DNA of 64,000 nucleotides from Laspinema sp. D2d (GTDB taxonomy: Bacteria > Cyanobacteriota > Cyanobacteriia > Cyanobacteriales > Laspinemataceae). The position numbers were made by a program, and so were the translations under genes. Under the pieces are notes generated by a model that ran no database searches, was not told the DNA's origin, and was given only the letters and a program-made list of their open reading frames with translations. The stretch covers positions 119,472 through 183,471 of the forward strand of contig NZ_JAMXFC010000007.1 in the NCBI RefSeq assembly GCF_025370755.1. Reading direction: 5' to 3'. Below, in pieces: positions 27,098 to 35,804 of the stretch. How positions within the stretch are numbered: position 1 is the stretch's first letter; every line of letters begins with the position of its first letter.

Positions 27098-29782
27098 ATG
27101 GTAATGCAGGGTTATAGTCCCAAATCGGGGCAGATAGTCAATGGATTTGAAGACACTAACGGCGATCGCCCCATGATTCGTCCGATTGGGATTATCCTCA
27201 ATCCCGCTGGGGTTGCCTTAGTCACCGCAGGAGAAGTCTTAGAACTGACAGCAACCATCACCAATCAAGGTTCCGTCAGTGCCATCATTGATGTGTTCAT
27301 CGCTGAAACCTCCCAACCCGTTCATCAGTGGTTTGTTTGTCCTCGGGAACGACTCGCCTTAAGTCCAGGACAAGCGAGTGAAGTGGTGTTTCAGGTGCAA
27401 ATTCCCGTAGATGCTATCCCCGGCACCTACGACTATACCCTCGTCATTGATGCGCCTCAACATTACCCCGAAGAAACCCCCATTGACCAAAAGGTTCGAC
27501 TGCAAGTCATGCCCTTCATTCAAGAAGCGCGGACCGTCAGCGACCCCACGTTTAGCGTACAACCCCCCACCAGTTCAGTCGCCCCCGCCCTCCTGCAACC
27601 GGGACAACCCCTAGAACTCCAGGTCACGGTTCATAACCGTTCCGATCGCGTAGACCGCTTTTTTCTCACCTGTCCGGACCTGGAATCCCGGTGGTTTACC
27701 ATCATCTATCCCGAAGGGTTCCAGCAAGCAGGCATGGCGATCGCCTCAGAAGGGCTCGAACTCAATCCCGGGGATGTCGGTCAAATCCTACTCTTTATCA
27801 GCCCCCCTCCCGATACTTGGGCGGGAGTTTATGCCCCCACCATTCGGGTTTACTCCGCCAACAATCCAGACCTCGCCCTGTTGGATGTCGTTTACCTCCA
27901 GATTGCTCCCCTGCATCTGGTCACCATCGAACTGCTCTCCCTCGTCGCCAAAATTAAGCGCGAGGCGGGACTGTTTGAACTGAAATTATCCAACCAAGGC
28001 AATGTCATCCGCGAGATTGCCATCCATGCCAAAAGTACCGATGAGGAGGACATCTGTACTTATACGATTACTCCGCCTGTCGTCCGACTCTTACCCGGAA
28101 CCTCGGTCACCGTTGGGGTTTCGGTCAAACCAACCAAGGGATGGCGACCTTTCTTCGGGCGGATGATTAATTTCAGCATTGAACTCGAAGATCTCCAACG
28201 CTACCCCTTAATTAATGATCGCTTTCAAGCTTCTTTATTTTGGGAACCCCGTCCCTGGTGGCAATTTTTGCCGATTGTCATTCTGATGTCCGCCAGTGTT
28301 GCCGCCCTGATTTTTCTGATTTGGTGGCTGTTAACGCGTCCCCCAGTGCGATCGCAAGTCATGCAATTTTCCCCGGAGAGCAATTCTTATCAAGAACTGA
28401 ATAATGAAGCCATTCGCCTCAATTGGACGATTGCCAACCCGAATCACCTCAAAACTGTAACCGTGGTGGGGTTTTCTCCCGATGGACTGGTTAAAAGTGG
28501 ACCGTTTATTTACGAATTTACGCCAGGATTGCCGAATGCTTTGGATCGGTTTTGTACCCAAGGGGAACAACTGATTTGCCGCAATGTGTGGACTGATGCG
28601 CGGGAGGCGGGGGATTATGTTTTTGAACTAAGCGCCATTCCTATTAATCCCAAGGCAGAGACGCAAACCATCCGCACTAATCCCATTCGGATTTTACCCG
28701 TTCCTGAACCCAAAATTGAGGAATTTTCCTCCACTCAACCCGTCTACCAAGAGCGCCTGTTATCCCCGAATCCCTCCGCTAACCCCACAGCTACCCGACC
28801 CTCCACCGAGAGTAATCGAATTTTGTTAAATTGGGTGCTTTCTCATCCGGCTCAGATTCAACAACTTAACTTGCTGGGGTTGGGTCCCGATGGCACCGTT
28901 AAAAGTGTGGAAAAGCGCTATAACTTTGCCGCAGGAATTCCCGAAGAGTTGCGGGGATTTTGTGGAGAAAACCCGGCCAATTCGCAAGTGATTTGTACCA
29001 ATGTTCCCACCGATGCTATTCAACCTGGGGACTATATTTTTCACTTAACCGTTATCCCCAAAAAAGGACAATCGGAACCATTAGAAACCCGCCAAACTAA
29101 TACCATTAAAATTCTGGCTGAAAAGATTCCCAGCCGCATTGTGCAATTTACCTTTAATGGACAACCCGCACCCCCAAAATTAGTCAGACAAGCCAATCCC
29201 CAACAAAATTCCCTGATGATTTCCTGGAAGGTAGAAGGGGGCAAGGGAATGAAAGTGGAACTGCTACCAGCCCCGGGAACAGTCCCTCGGGAAGGGAGAA
29301 TGCCCTATCCTGTTAGTCAACAACCGGGCAGTGAAACGATTACTTTGCAAGTTACCGATGAAGAGGGCAACCAACAACAGCGATCGGTAATTATTGAAAC
29401 CTTAGTGCCCCCACCACCCCCAGAAATTGTCGAGGTTCCGCCACCCCCGGCGATTCCACAAGCCCCGGCAATGGTGCCCACAATCGCTGTCCCCCCAGGC
29501 GCAAACGGTGACCCGGCAGCTTCCCCCGCACCCGGGACTCCAGAGGCAGCCTTGGTCATTCCCGCACCGATGGCGGCCCCGGGCGGCGCTGCCGTTCCGC
29601 CACCCCCGGTAGAGCTCCCCGTTCCTGGAGCAAATCTCCCCGGTGGAGTTGATCCAGCAGCCTCAGAAGCAGCCTCTGAAGGTGCTTCTGAGGGTACAGA
29701 GGAAGCCGTTAAAGAACCGGGTCCCCAGTTCTTTGAGACTGAACCTCTTGCGCCAGCAGAACTCCCTCCCCAATTCAATTAA
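27098..29782 (+). CDS. Ig-like (COG1470-type) membrane protein with proline-rich tail
   Basis: The start at 27098 is supported by AAGGAG eight bases upstream; earlier in-frame TTG and ATG codons (27050, 27053) lack one. The N-terminal 370 residues contain Ig-like domains (LNPAGVALVTAGEVLELTAT, LQPGQPLELQVTVHNRSDRV). One membrane helix follows (FLPIVILMSASVAALIFLIW, about residues 390-412). After it come two copies of a beta domain marked by RLNWTIANP and LLNWVLSHP, each with GxxPDGxVKS. The last 190 residues are Pro/Ala/Glu-rich and probably disordered. It shares the N-terminal plan of the WD40 protein upstream. Role unknown; membrane scaffold for the injector is possible. Confidence 0.78.
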   Translation: MVMQGYSPKSGQIVNGFEDTNGDRPMIRPIGIILNPAGVALVTAGEVLELTATITNQGSVSAIIDVFIAETSQPVHQWFVCPRERLALSPGQASEVVFQVQIPVDAIPGTYDYTLVIDAPQHYPEETPIDQKVRLQVMPFIQEARTVSDPTFSVQPPTSSVAPALLQPGQPLELQVTVHNRSDRVDRFFLTCPDLESRWFTIIYPEGFQQAGMAIASEGLELNPGDVGQILLFISPPPDTWAGVYAPTIRVYSANNPDLALLDVVYLQIAPLHLVTIELLSLVAKIKREAGLFELKLSNQGNVIREIAIHAKSTDEEDICTYTITPPVVRLLPGTSVTVGVSVKPTKGWRPFFGRMINFSIELEDLQRYPLINDRFQASLFWEPRPWWQFLPIVILMSASVAALIFLIWWLLTRPPVRSQVMQFSPESNSYQELNNEAIRLNWTIANPNHLKTVTVVGFSPDGLVKSGPFIYEFTPGLPNALDRFCTQGEQLICRNVWTDAREAGDYVFELSAIPINPKAETQTIRTNPIRILPVPEPKIEEFSSTQPVYQERLLSPNPSANPTATRPSTESNRILLNWVLSHPAQIQQLNLLGLGPDGTVKSVEKRYNFAAGIPEELRGFCGENPANSQVICTNVPTDAIQPGDYIFHLTVIPKKGQSEPLETRQTNTIKILAEKIPSRIVQFTFNGQPAPPKLVRQANPQQNSLMISWKVEGGKGMKVELLPAPGTVPREGRMPYPVSQQPGSETITLQVTDEEGNQQQRSVIIETLVPPPPPEIVEVPPPPAIPQAPAMVPTIAVPPGANGDPAASPAPGTPEAALVIPAPMAAPGGAAVPPPPVELPVPGANLPGGVDPAASEAASEGASEGTEEAVKEPGPQFFETEPLAPAELPPQFN

Positions 29783-29869
29783 ACCAGCCCTTGAGGGGAG
29801 AGCAGGGGGGTTTTAAAAAATATCTATCTTGAACGTAATAGTTATGTTTACCCCCAAAAAAATAGGTGA

Positions 29870-31414
29870 ATGAATATGAAAAAATCCCGCCCACCGATTC
29901 CCATCTTTGGTCATCCAGAACCCCTATTCTGGACAAAAATTGGACTGCTCACCCTCACTGCATTTTCCCTAATTTCTCTTCCGACTTCCGTCTTCGCCGC
30001 CAAGGGTTCGGATGTCACAAAATTGCAAGAAAGCCGTCAATGTACCCGGTGTAATCTTCAAGAAGCAAATCTGATGGGGGCGGAACTTCAAGGGGCGGAT
30101 ATATCCGACTCTAACCTGAGATTAGTGAATTTCCGGGGCGCTAAACTTGACGGGGCAAATTTCTCGCGATCGCAAATGTTTCAAGCGGATTTAAGCAATG
30201 CCACCCTCGGCAGCGCTAACCTAGAACAAGCGCACTTGGAAAAAGCCAAATTCAACGGCGCTACTTTATTTAGAGCCAACCTTCATCAAGCCAATTTAGA
30301 AAAAGCGGAACTTTTAGACGCTAATTTAAATTCTGCCAATTTAGAACTAGCTAATTTAAAAAAAGCTAATTTAGAGAATGCCAATTTACAAGATGCCACT
30401 CTGCCTTTGGCTAATTTAGAAAAAGTAAATTTTAAAAATGCCAACCTCAAAAATGCTAATTTAGCGGGAGCTAATTTAAAAGAAGCTAATTTAGAGAATG
30501 CCGATTTAGAAGGTGCAAATCTCAGTAGCGCCAACTTAGAAAAAGCTAAATTATTTAGAACTAATCTTAAAAGTACCATCCTAAACAGTGAAACTATTCT
30601 CGATAGTAAATGGCAGTTTATTTGGGCTGTTGTTAATCAACCGTTAGCTAGTCAAATTCTTGTAGGAAGCGACTTATCAGGGGCAAATCTTGAAGGAATG
30701 AACTTTCAGGACATTAATTTGGAGGGTGCAAATTTGGAGGGTGCTTCCTTTTTTATGTCTAACCTAGAACGGGCAAATCTGACGGGAGTTAATTTAACTC
30801 AGTCTTATCTCCATTATACCGATTTCACGTCAGCTACTCTTGTGGGGGCAAATCTGCATGGTGCTGATTTACGCCATAGCATTTTATTGGAAACCAATCT
30901 CACTCGGGCTGATTTGAGTCAGGCTAATTTTCAAGGCGCAAATCTGAGAAACAGTAATTTATTTGCGGCTAATTTAGAACAGGCTGATTTAGGAAATGTT
31001 AATCTATTGGGTGCGAATCTAGGAAATGCTAATTTGCGAAATATTTTAATTAATGAAGAAACAGCCATAGACAGTCAATGGTTATTTATTTTAGACTTAA
31101 TCAAAAATGGGGCGGAAAACCAAGATTTGACTGATGCTAATCTAGCCGAAGCCAATTTGAGTGGGATTAACTTAAAAGGCGCGAGACTGGCGAATGCCAA
31201 TTTGCAAGGAGCCGATTTAAGTTTGGCGAATCTGGAAACCGCTCATTTATTTGGAGCAAATCTACAAAATGCAAATTTAACGGGAGCAAATTTAACGGGA
31301 GCAAATTTGGGCGGGGCTAATTTGACCGGCGCAAATTTAGAAGGGGTGGATTTGAATCAAGTTTATTTATGTAATGCGATTATGCCCAATGGTTTGGAAA
31401 ATCGCTGCAATTGA
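29870..31414 (+). CDS. Pentapeptide-repeat protein with signal peptide
   Basis: A hydrophobic leader (about residues 22-44, ending in VFAAK) precedes some 80 pentapeptide repeats in three blocks. Two linkers break the helix at similar spacing, each with the pattern E(T)xxDSxWxFIxxLIxN/VVN. The cap motifs CTRCNLQEANL and LCNAIMPNG match those of the protein at 7654. A second ATG six bases after the first is also possible. The beta-helical rod would be exported. It is the penultimate gene of the + strand run behind the injector baseplate genes. Confidence 0.85.
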   Translation: MNMKKSRPPIPIFGHPEPLFWTKIGLLTLTAFSLISLPTSVFAAKGSDVTKLQESRQCTRCNLQEANLMGAELQGADISDSNLRLVNFRGAKLDGANFSRSQMFQADLSNATLGSANLEQAHLEKAKFNGATLFRANLHQANLEKAELLDANLNSANLELANLKKANLENANLQDATLPLANLEKVNFKNANLKNANLAGANLKEANLENADLEGANLSSANLEKAKLFRTNLKSTILNSETILDSKWQFIWAVVNQPLASQILVGSDLSGANLEGMNFQDINLEGANLEGASFFMSNLERANLTGVNLTQSYLHYTDFTSATLVGANLHGADLRHSILLETNLTRADLSQANFQGANLRNSNLFAANLEQADLGNVNLLGANLGNANLRNILINEETAIDSQWLFILDLIKNGAENQDLTDANLAEANLSGINLKGARLANANLQGADLSLANLETAHLFGANLQNANLTGANLTGANLGGANLTGANLEGVDLNQVYLCNAIMPNGLENRCN

Positions 31415-31457
31415 AGAAATTTATTGAAATTCATGATGTAATCAGCAGGGAAATTAT

Positions 31458-33155
31458 ATGAAGAATAAACAGTTTAGAAAAACCGGAAGTAATTTAGTAA
31501 AAATTGGCGGATTCGTGCTCTGGATGATGGCGGGGATGGCGGGGGGAGGCGGCAACTCTCGGGTACTGGCACAGGAGGGATTAGAGGATTTCTCCCATTG
31601 GGCGGGGTTATGTCGCACCTTGTTGGAACAAGCGCAATATGAGGAGGCAGTGGCTGCCTGTGATAGCGCGATCGCCCTGAATACCAATGACCCCATTGTG
31701 TGGAGCGATCGCGCAGATGCCTTATTTGCCCTGAAACAGTATGCCGAAGCCGTCGCCGCCTACAATCAAGCCATTGAACGCGACCCCAACAATTCCCTAT
31801 TACTCACAAAACGCTGTTCCGGGGCAGTCGAACTCAGTCAGTATGAAGAGGCAGTTGCCTCCTGTGACAGCGCCTTACGCATCGATAACAACTGGGAAAC
31901 CCAATCCCCTGCCGTCGCCTGGTATCATCGTGGAGTTGCCTTGAGTCGTTCCGGGCAAATCCAAGAAGCCCTCACCTCCTACGAATGGGCGATTAAACTC
32001 AATCCTAATTATTCCATTGCCTTAGCGGGACGATGCGCCATTCTCTCCGAACTAGGACAAGGTGCAGAAGCCCTCGCCGCTTGCGATCGCGCCTTGCAAG
32101 TCGATCAAAATTGGGGAACCCTTAACCCCGCCATTGCCTGGGCAAACAAAGCCAGACTGCTCAAATCCCAAAGACGCTACGATGAAGCCCTCGCTGCCTA
32201 CGATCGCGCCTTGGGACTAGACCCCAATGATGCTGTATCCTGGACTGATCAGGGCATTATCCTCGGCATCCTCGGCAGACATCCCGAAGCGCAACTCTCC
32301 TTCCAATGGGCAGTTAAAATTAATCCTAAATCTTCCTTTACCTTGCTGCATCAATGCGCCAACTTCAACCGATTGGGCAGCTATGAACCGGCAAAAGCAG
32401 CTTGTGAGATGGCACTACAGGAGGGCGATGGCAACTGGGGCGACTTGGGACCGGCTTATGCCTGGGTACAATTAGCCAATGCGTTGACTGGACTGGAAAA
32501 CTATGAAGAATCCCTGGCAGCTTCTAATAAGGCGATCGGACTTAATCCACAATTAGCCGATGCTTGGAGTAATCGCAGCGTTCCCCTGTGGCATTTGAAT
32601 CGAGAACAAGAAGCCTTAGCCGCCACCGAACGGGCGATCGCGATCGCCCCCGGGTCATCCTTAGCCTGGTTCAACCAAGGCCGAATTCTCACCGGATTAG
32701 GCCGATATGATGAAGCCGTGGACGCTTACAATCGCGCCTTGAGAGGGGATGCCAATGTAGGCGATCGGCCCACAATGGCCGATATTTGGGTGAATCAGAG
32801 TGCCGTCCTCTATCGCTTAGAACGCTATGCGGAGGCGATCGCCTCCGCCGACAGCGCCCTAGGCATGGCCCCAGAATCCGCCCCCGCCCTCTACAATCGC
32901 GCCCTGGGACTGATGGCATTGCGCCGCTATGGGGAGGCGGTTACAACTTATGAACGGGCGATTCAAATTAATGCTGAAAATGCTGATTTTTGGGCAGGCA
33001 AAGGCATCGCCTTAAGATTTTTAGAAGAATATGGAGATGCTTTAGCCGCGACGCAAAGAGCGTTGGAACTGAATCCTACTCATTCTCAGGCGTTGATTAA
33101 TCAAGAAATTATTATGGAGGAGATGAATAAGCCGAATCCGACTTCTCAGAATTAG
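31458..33155 (+). CDS. Exported TPR-repeat protein
   Basis: A signal-peptide-like start (hydrophobic stretch FVLWMMAGMAGG, then SRVLAQ) is followed by about 13 TPR units, for example YEEAVAACDSAIALNTNDPI and YDEALAAYDRALGLDPNDAV, forming a right-handed superhelix for protein binding. Alternate units carry cysteine at the same position (AACDxAL), so the array grew by duplication of a two-repeat block. No catalytic domain is present. It ends the long same-strand run; the gap from the pentapeptide gene is 43 bases, so co-transcription is likely. Confidence 0.85.
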   Translation: MKNKQFRKTGSNLVKIGGFVLWMMAGMAGGGGNSRVLAQEGLEDFSHWAGLCRTLLEQAQYEEAVAACDSAIALNTNDPIVWSDRADALFALKQYAEAVAAYNQAIERDPNNSLLLTKRCSGAVELSQYEEAVASCDSALRIDNNWETQSPAVAWYHRGVALSRSGQIQEALTSYEWAIKLNPNYSIALAGRCAILSELGQGAEALAACDRALQVDQNWGTLNPAIAWANKARLLKSQRRYDEALAAYDRALGLDPNDAVSWTDQGIILGILGRHPEAQLSFQWAVKINPKSSFTLLHQCANFNRLGSYEPAKAACEMALQEGDGNWGDLGPAYAWVQLANALTGLENYEESLAASNKAIGLNPQLADAWSNRSVPLWHLNREQEALAATERAIAIAPGSSLAWFNQGRILTGLGRYDEAVDAYNRALRGDANVGDRPTMADIWVNQSAVLYRLERYAEAIASADSALGMAPESAPALYNRALGLMALRRYGEAVTTYERAIQINAENADFWAGKGIALRFLEEYGDALAATQRALELNPTHSQALINQEIIMEEMNKPNPTSQN

Positions 33156-33171
33156 GCATCTGCTGGAAGAA

Positions 33172-33245
33172 CAAGAAACCGGGTTTCTGCCGTAATAGTT
33201 GCCCAGATGCAACAGATGGGATGAAAAAACTCGGGTTTTGGCCCC
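33172..33245. repeat. Dispersed GAAACCSGGTTTC intergenic repeat
   Basis: AAGAAACCGGGTTTCT is a near-palindrome here, followed after about 40 bases by the related AAAACTCGGGTTTTGG. Similar pairs occur at 42936-42994 and 56846-56956, always between genes. The HIP1 site at 33278 is the last before the island. Confidence 0.65.
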
Positions 33246-33397
33246 GATTGAGGTGGAGGGGATAGGGGGATGATGAGGCGATCGCATCTGGATCCCACCT
33301 TCCGCAGGTTTAAGTGTTGATTTTTTATTTTTTACAATCCCTGCCAGGATATGGAAACCCTGTTAAGTTCTCCATTGTTGATAGTCTGTAATTTTAT

Positions 33398-33425
33398 GGT
33401 AAGATATTCTTACCCTTAGTAAGAT
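33398..33425 (+). promoter_or_regulatory. Candidate operator of the island operon
   Basis: GGTAAGA-TAT-TCTTACC is a perfect inverted repeat, and a third half-site GTAAGAT follows 20 bases (two helical turns) after the first. It lies 14 bases before the first gene of an operon whose second gene is an XRE regulator, so autoregulation is likely. TAAGAT may also serve as a -10 element. Confidence 0.6.
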
Positions 33426-33438
33426 AAAGGCACAGGCT

Positions 33439-33732
33439 ATGACCTCAAACGAAGTGGAGGTGAAACTGATAGAGGTGCTTCAAGGCATCCAGAGCGATAG
33501 CGGATATGACGGCAGCGGCATCGTGGGAACGACGTGTCCACTTAGTAACCTTGAAGGATTTGATAGTATGCTCTGGCCCGTCGCAATCAGTATGTTGGCC
33601 GCTGCGCTTGACGTAAACATCCCTAATGATAAAAATATTTTTCTCTCAGAGGATGGTAAGCGTCGGCTTAATATTAGTGAATCAGCGGCTGTAGTCTGCG
33701 AAATGGTCAGCAGAAAGGAGAATCAAGGATGA
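33439..33732 (+). CDS. Acyl-carrier-protein-like small protein
   Basis: The 97 residues follow the plan of an acyl carrier protein: an N-terminal helix (VEVKLIEVLQGI), the phosphopantetheine-site pattern LEGFDSMLWPV with Ser43 in DSM where ACPs have GADSL, then helix II (AISMLAAALDVNIPNDKN) and a last helix. IPNDKN corresponds to the IPD(E)E stretch of ACP. The stop overlaps the XRE start by four bases (ATGA). A holo-ACP synthase gene is 4 kb downstream in the same island. It is unlikely to be the housekeeping ACP, because the body is divergent. The carried group is unknown. Confidence 0.65.
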   Translation: MTSNEVEVKLIEVLQGIQSDSGYDGSGIVGTTCPLSNLEGFDSMLWPVAISMLAAALDVNIPNDKNIFLSEDGKRRLNISESAAVVCEMVSRKENQG

Positions 33733-34079
33733 CCGAAGCAATAGGAAAAAAAGCAATTATCGCTTCTCGCATTCGTGAAGCTCGCAGGATGGCAGGGCTC
33801 TCCCAAGCTCAAGTAGCACAAATGCTGGGTCTTCATAGACCATCGATCTCAGAAATAGAGGCTGCTAACAGAAGTGTTTCGGCTGAAGAGATTGCACAGC
33901 TTGCTGAAATTTTTGATGTCAGCGCGTCGTGGTTAGTCGGTGAGGGCGTGGACAAAGTTGATATCCACGACAACAAACTCCAGCTTGCAGCCAGAGAACT
34001 ACAGAAGCTTAAGCCAGAAGACCTTGATCGGCTTCTAACGCTACTTGCCTCGATACGAACTGGGGGAAATCAACAGTGA
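33729..34079 (+). CDS. XRE-family transcriptional regulator
   Basis: Residues about 12-68 form a Cro/C1 helix-turn-helix: IREARRMAGLSQAQVAQMLG, then LHRPSISEIEAANRSV. A linker and a C-terminal helix (LKPEDLDRLLTLLASI) may dimerise. AAGGAG lies upstream. It is translationally coupled to the preceding carrier-like gene and, by a GTGA overlap, to the following ImmA/IrrE gene. XRE repressors paired with such proteases are typically cleaved or released on stress or phage signals. The palindrome just upstream of the operon is its likely binding site. Confidence 0.9.
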   Translation: MTEAIGKKAIIASRIREARRMAGLSQAQVAQMLGLHRPSISEIEAANRSVSAEEIAQLAEIFDVSASWLVGEGVDKVDIHDNKLQLAARELQKLKPEDLDRLLTLLASIRTGGNQQ

Positions 34080-34993
34080 TAAACAATAGCATTACCCGCC
34101 TCAATCCGAACTGGGGGAGACAAACTGTGAGTAATCAGATGCAAGTATTGGCTCAACAAGCAATGCTTAAATCAATTGATGTGCGGAATCAAGCCGAATT
34201 TGATCTTAATAGCCCTATTTGCATCTATGGCTTGTGCGACAAGCTGAAGGTGAAAGTCCGGTTTGTTGACATCAGTATGGAAGGAATATACCTCAAAGGA
34301 GAGGAACCCAAAATTCTGCTTTCAGCATTAAGACCCCTTCCAAGGCGGAATTTTACCTGTGCTCATGAGCTTGGACATCACATTTTTGGGCATAGTTCGA
34401 CGGTTGATGAACTCATAGAAGACTCAGACAAACCTAAGACCTTTAATCCAGACGAGTTTCTAGTTGACTCCTTTGCAGGTTTCCTACTCATGCCAATTTT
34501 AGCTGTCCGGAAGGCATTCGTTTCGCGCGGATGGGATGTTGCTTCAGTAACGCCTGTTCAAATTTTTACAATCGCCTGTAGTTTTGGTGTTGGCTACAAA
34601 ACTTTGATCGATCACATGACTTATGCTCTAAAAATGATGAGTCGCTCGCAGGCGGCCTTGCTTCTTAAATCTACTCCTAAAGCTATCCGACAAGAAATTC
34701 TGGGGCGCTCATCAACAGACCCGTTAATCGTTGCTGATGCACAGTGGTCACTGCCTACAATAGATGCCGAGGTTGGAAGTCAGCTTTTACTGCCATCCTT
34801 GGCAGAGGCTACAAAGAATACTATTACTGTTCAAGCAGATCTTCCTTTAGGACGCCTCTTTCGAGCTAACCGTCCTGGGATCGTGCGCGTCCACTGCCCC
34901 AACAACAAATGGGCAGTATTTGTTCGCGTTTCGCGTTATCAGTTTGTTGGACTAAGTAAATATCGTCACCTTGAGGAGGTCGAAGATGAATAA
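34076..34993 (+). CDS. ImmA/IrrE-family metallopeptidase
   Basis: The zinc motif CAHELGHHIFGH (His97, Glu98, His101) and a following acidic stretch place it in the ImmA/IrrE family, whose members cleave or inactivate partner XRE repressors. The C-terminal half (from about 200) is a separate domain of unknown function. GTG at 34076 overlaps the upstream stop. A second in-frame GTG at 34127 is preceded by almost the same sequence (CGAACTGGGGGA, then AACTGTGA), as if the ribosome binding site and start had been duplicated; starting there gives 288 residues. Confidence 0.9.
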   Translation: MINNSITRLNPNWGRQTVSNQMQVLAQQAMLKSIDVRNQAEFDLNSPICIYGLCDKLKVKVRFVDISMEGIYLKGEEPKILLSALRPLPRRNFTCAHELGHHIFGHSSTVDELIEDSDKPKTFNPDEFLVDSFAGFLLMPILAVRKAFVSRGWDVASVTPVQIFTIACSFGVGYKTLIDHMTYALKMMSRSQAALLLKSTPKAIRQEILGRSSTDPLIVADAQWSLPTIDAEVGSQLLLPSLAEATKNTITVQADLPLGRLFRANRPGIVRVHCPNNKWAVFVRVSRYQFVGLSKYRHLEEVEDE

Positions 34994-35804
34994 CAATGTG
35001 CCTCCCTTAATTGAAGAAACAAACCTCTCCCGTGCTTGGGCTCGTGCTTTTCTACACATCATCCATAATCCTGGCAAGGAGATTTCACCGCTGCTGATAA
35101 CCTTAACAGGTTTTACTAATGGGGTCCCAGACGAAAATAAAGGAATTCGAGATGCACTCGACGATAGCCTCTTAGCTAACAGCAAGCAAAAAGTAGAAAC
35201 AGTCGCAAACACGATCTTTCCTGCCGCTTACTGGCGGGTATCTAAGCATAATCGCCAAAAGTTATTTGATATCTATATCAAAAATTTACCCAGGATTAAG
35301 GCTCTTGCTGCTTCAAAAAATCGACGGGGTATTTACTTTGAAAGGCTGATAGCATTTGGTTCAGGCCCTGAAAATGGTAACCAACTTGAATACATTATTT
35401 CTCAATACAACTCGCGACCAAAAGTTAGAAGGAGTATGTTCCAAGCATCGGTTTTTGATCCTGCACGAGATCACGTTTCCAGTGCCCAAATTCCTTTTCC
35501 TTGCCTTCAACATATGAGCTTGGTACCACAGGGGAATAGCCTCACGGTCAACGCTTTCTATGCTACTCAACAGATATATGAAAAAGCCTATGGTAACTAC
35601 TTGGGTCTTTGTAGACTGGGTGATTTTATGGCTCATGAAATGGGATTGACGTTGGGGCGTATGAACTGCTTCATTGGTGTAGCCAAGCTGGACACTATTA
35701 CGAAGTCACATCACAGCCTAACTACCCTCATAAATGCAGCTCAAAATGAGTTGCATATAACAACTGCTCAACAGACAGGCGAGGGAATAAAACATGGTAA
35801 CTAA
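34986..35804 (+). CDS. Thymidylate-synthase-like protein, possible nucleotide hydroxymethylase
   Basis: ATG at 34986 follows GAGGAGG at the right spacing; a TTG at 34971 is less likely. The C-terminal half resembles thymidylate synthase and dUMP/dCMP hydroxymethylases: an Arg-rich RPKVRRSMFQASVFDPARD, the catalytic-cysteine region IPFPCLQHMSLV (Cys173, compare PPCH in TS), and YATQQIYEKAYGNYLGLCRL at the place of the RSxDxxLGxPFNI segment. The N-terminal 110 residues are divergent. In phage hypermodification pathways such enzymes make 5-hydroxymethyl pyrimidine nucleotides. Its end overlaps the next gene by 11 bases. Similarity is judged by eye and is moderate. Confidence 0.6.
   Translation: MNNNVPPLIEETNLSRAWARAFLHIIHNPGKEISPLLITLTGFTNGVPDENKGIRDALDDSLLANSKQKVETVANTIFPAAYWRVSKHNRQKLFDIYIKNLPRIKALAASKNRRGIYFERLIAFGSGPENGNQLEYIISQYNSRPKVRRSMFQASVFDPARDHVSSAQIPFPCLQHMSLVPQGNSLTVNAFYATQQIYEKAYGNYLGLCRLGDFMAHEMGLTLGRMNCFIGVAKLDTITKSHHSLTTLINAAQNELHITTAQQTGEGIKHGN

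Noticed and set aside
29317-29778. 153-codon antisense frame rich in Gly, Ala and Ser
   Set aside because: It mirrors the proline-rich tail of the + strand gene; no start signal or family.
30286-30579. Long antisense frame inside the pentapeptide gene
   Set aside because: It comes from the repeated codon pattern of the real gene and has a composition of a low-complexity shadow.
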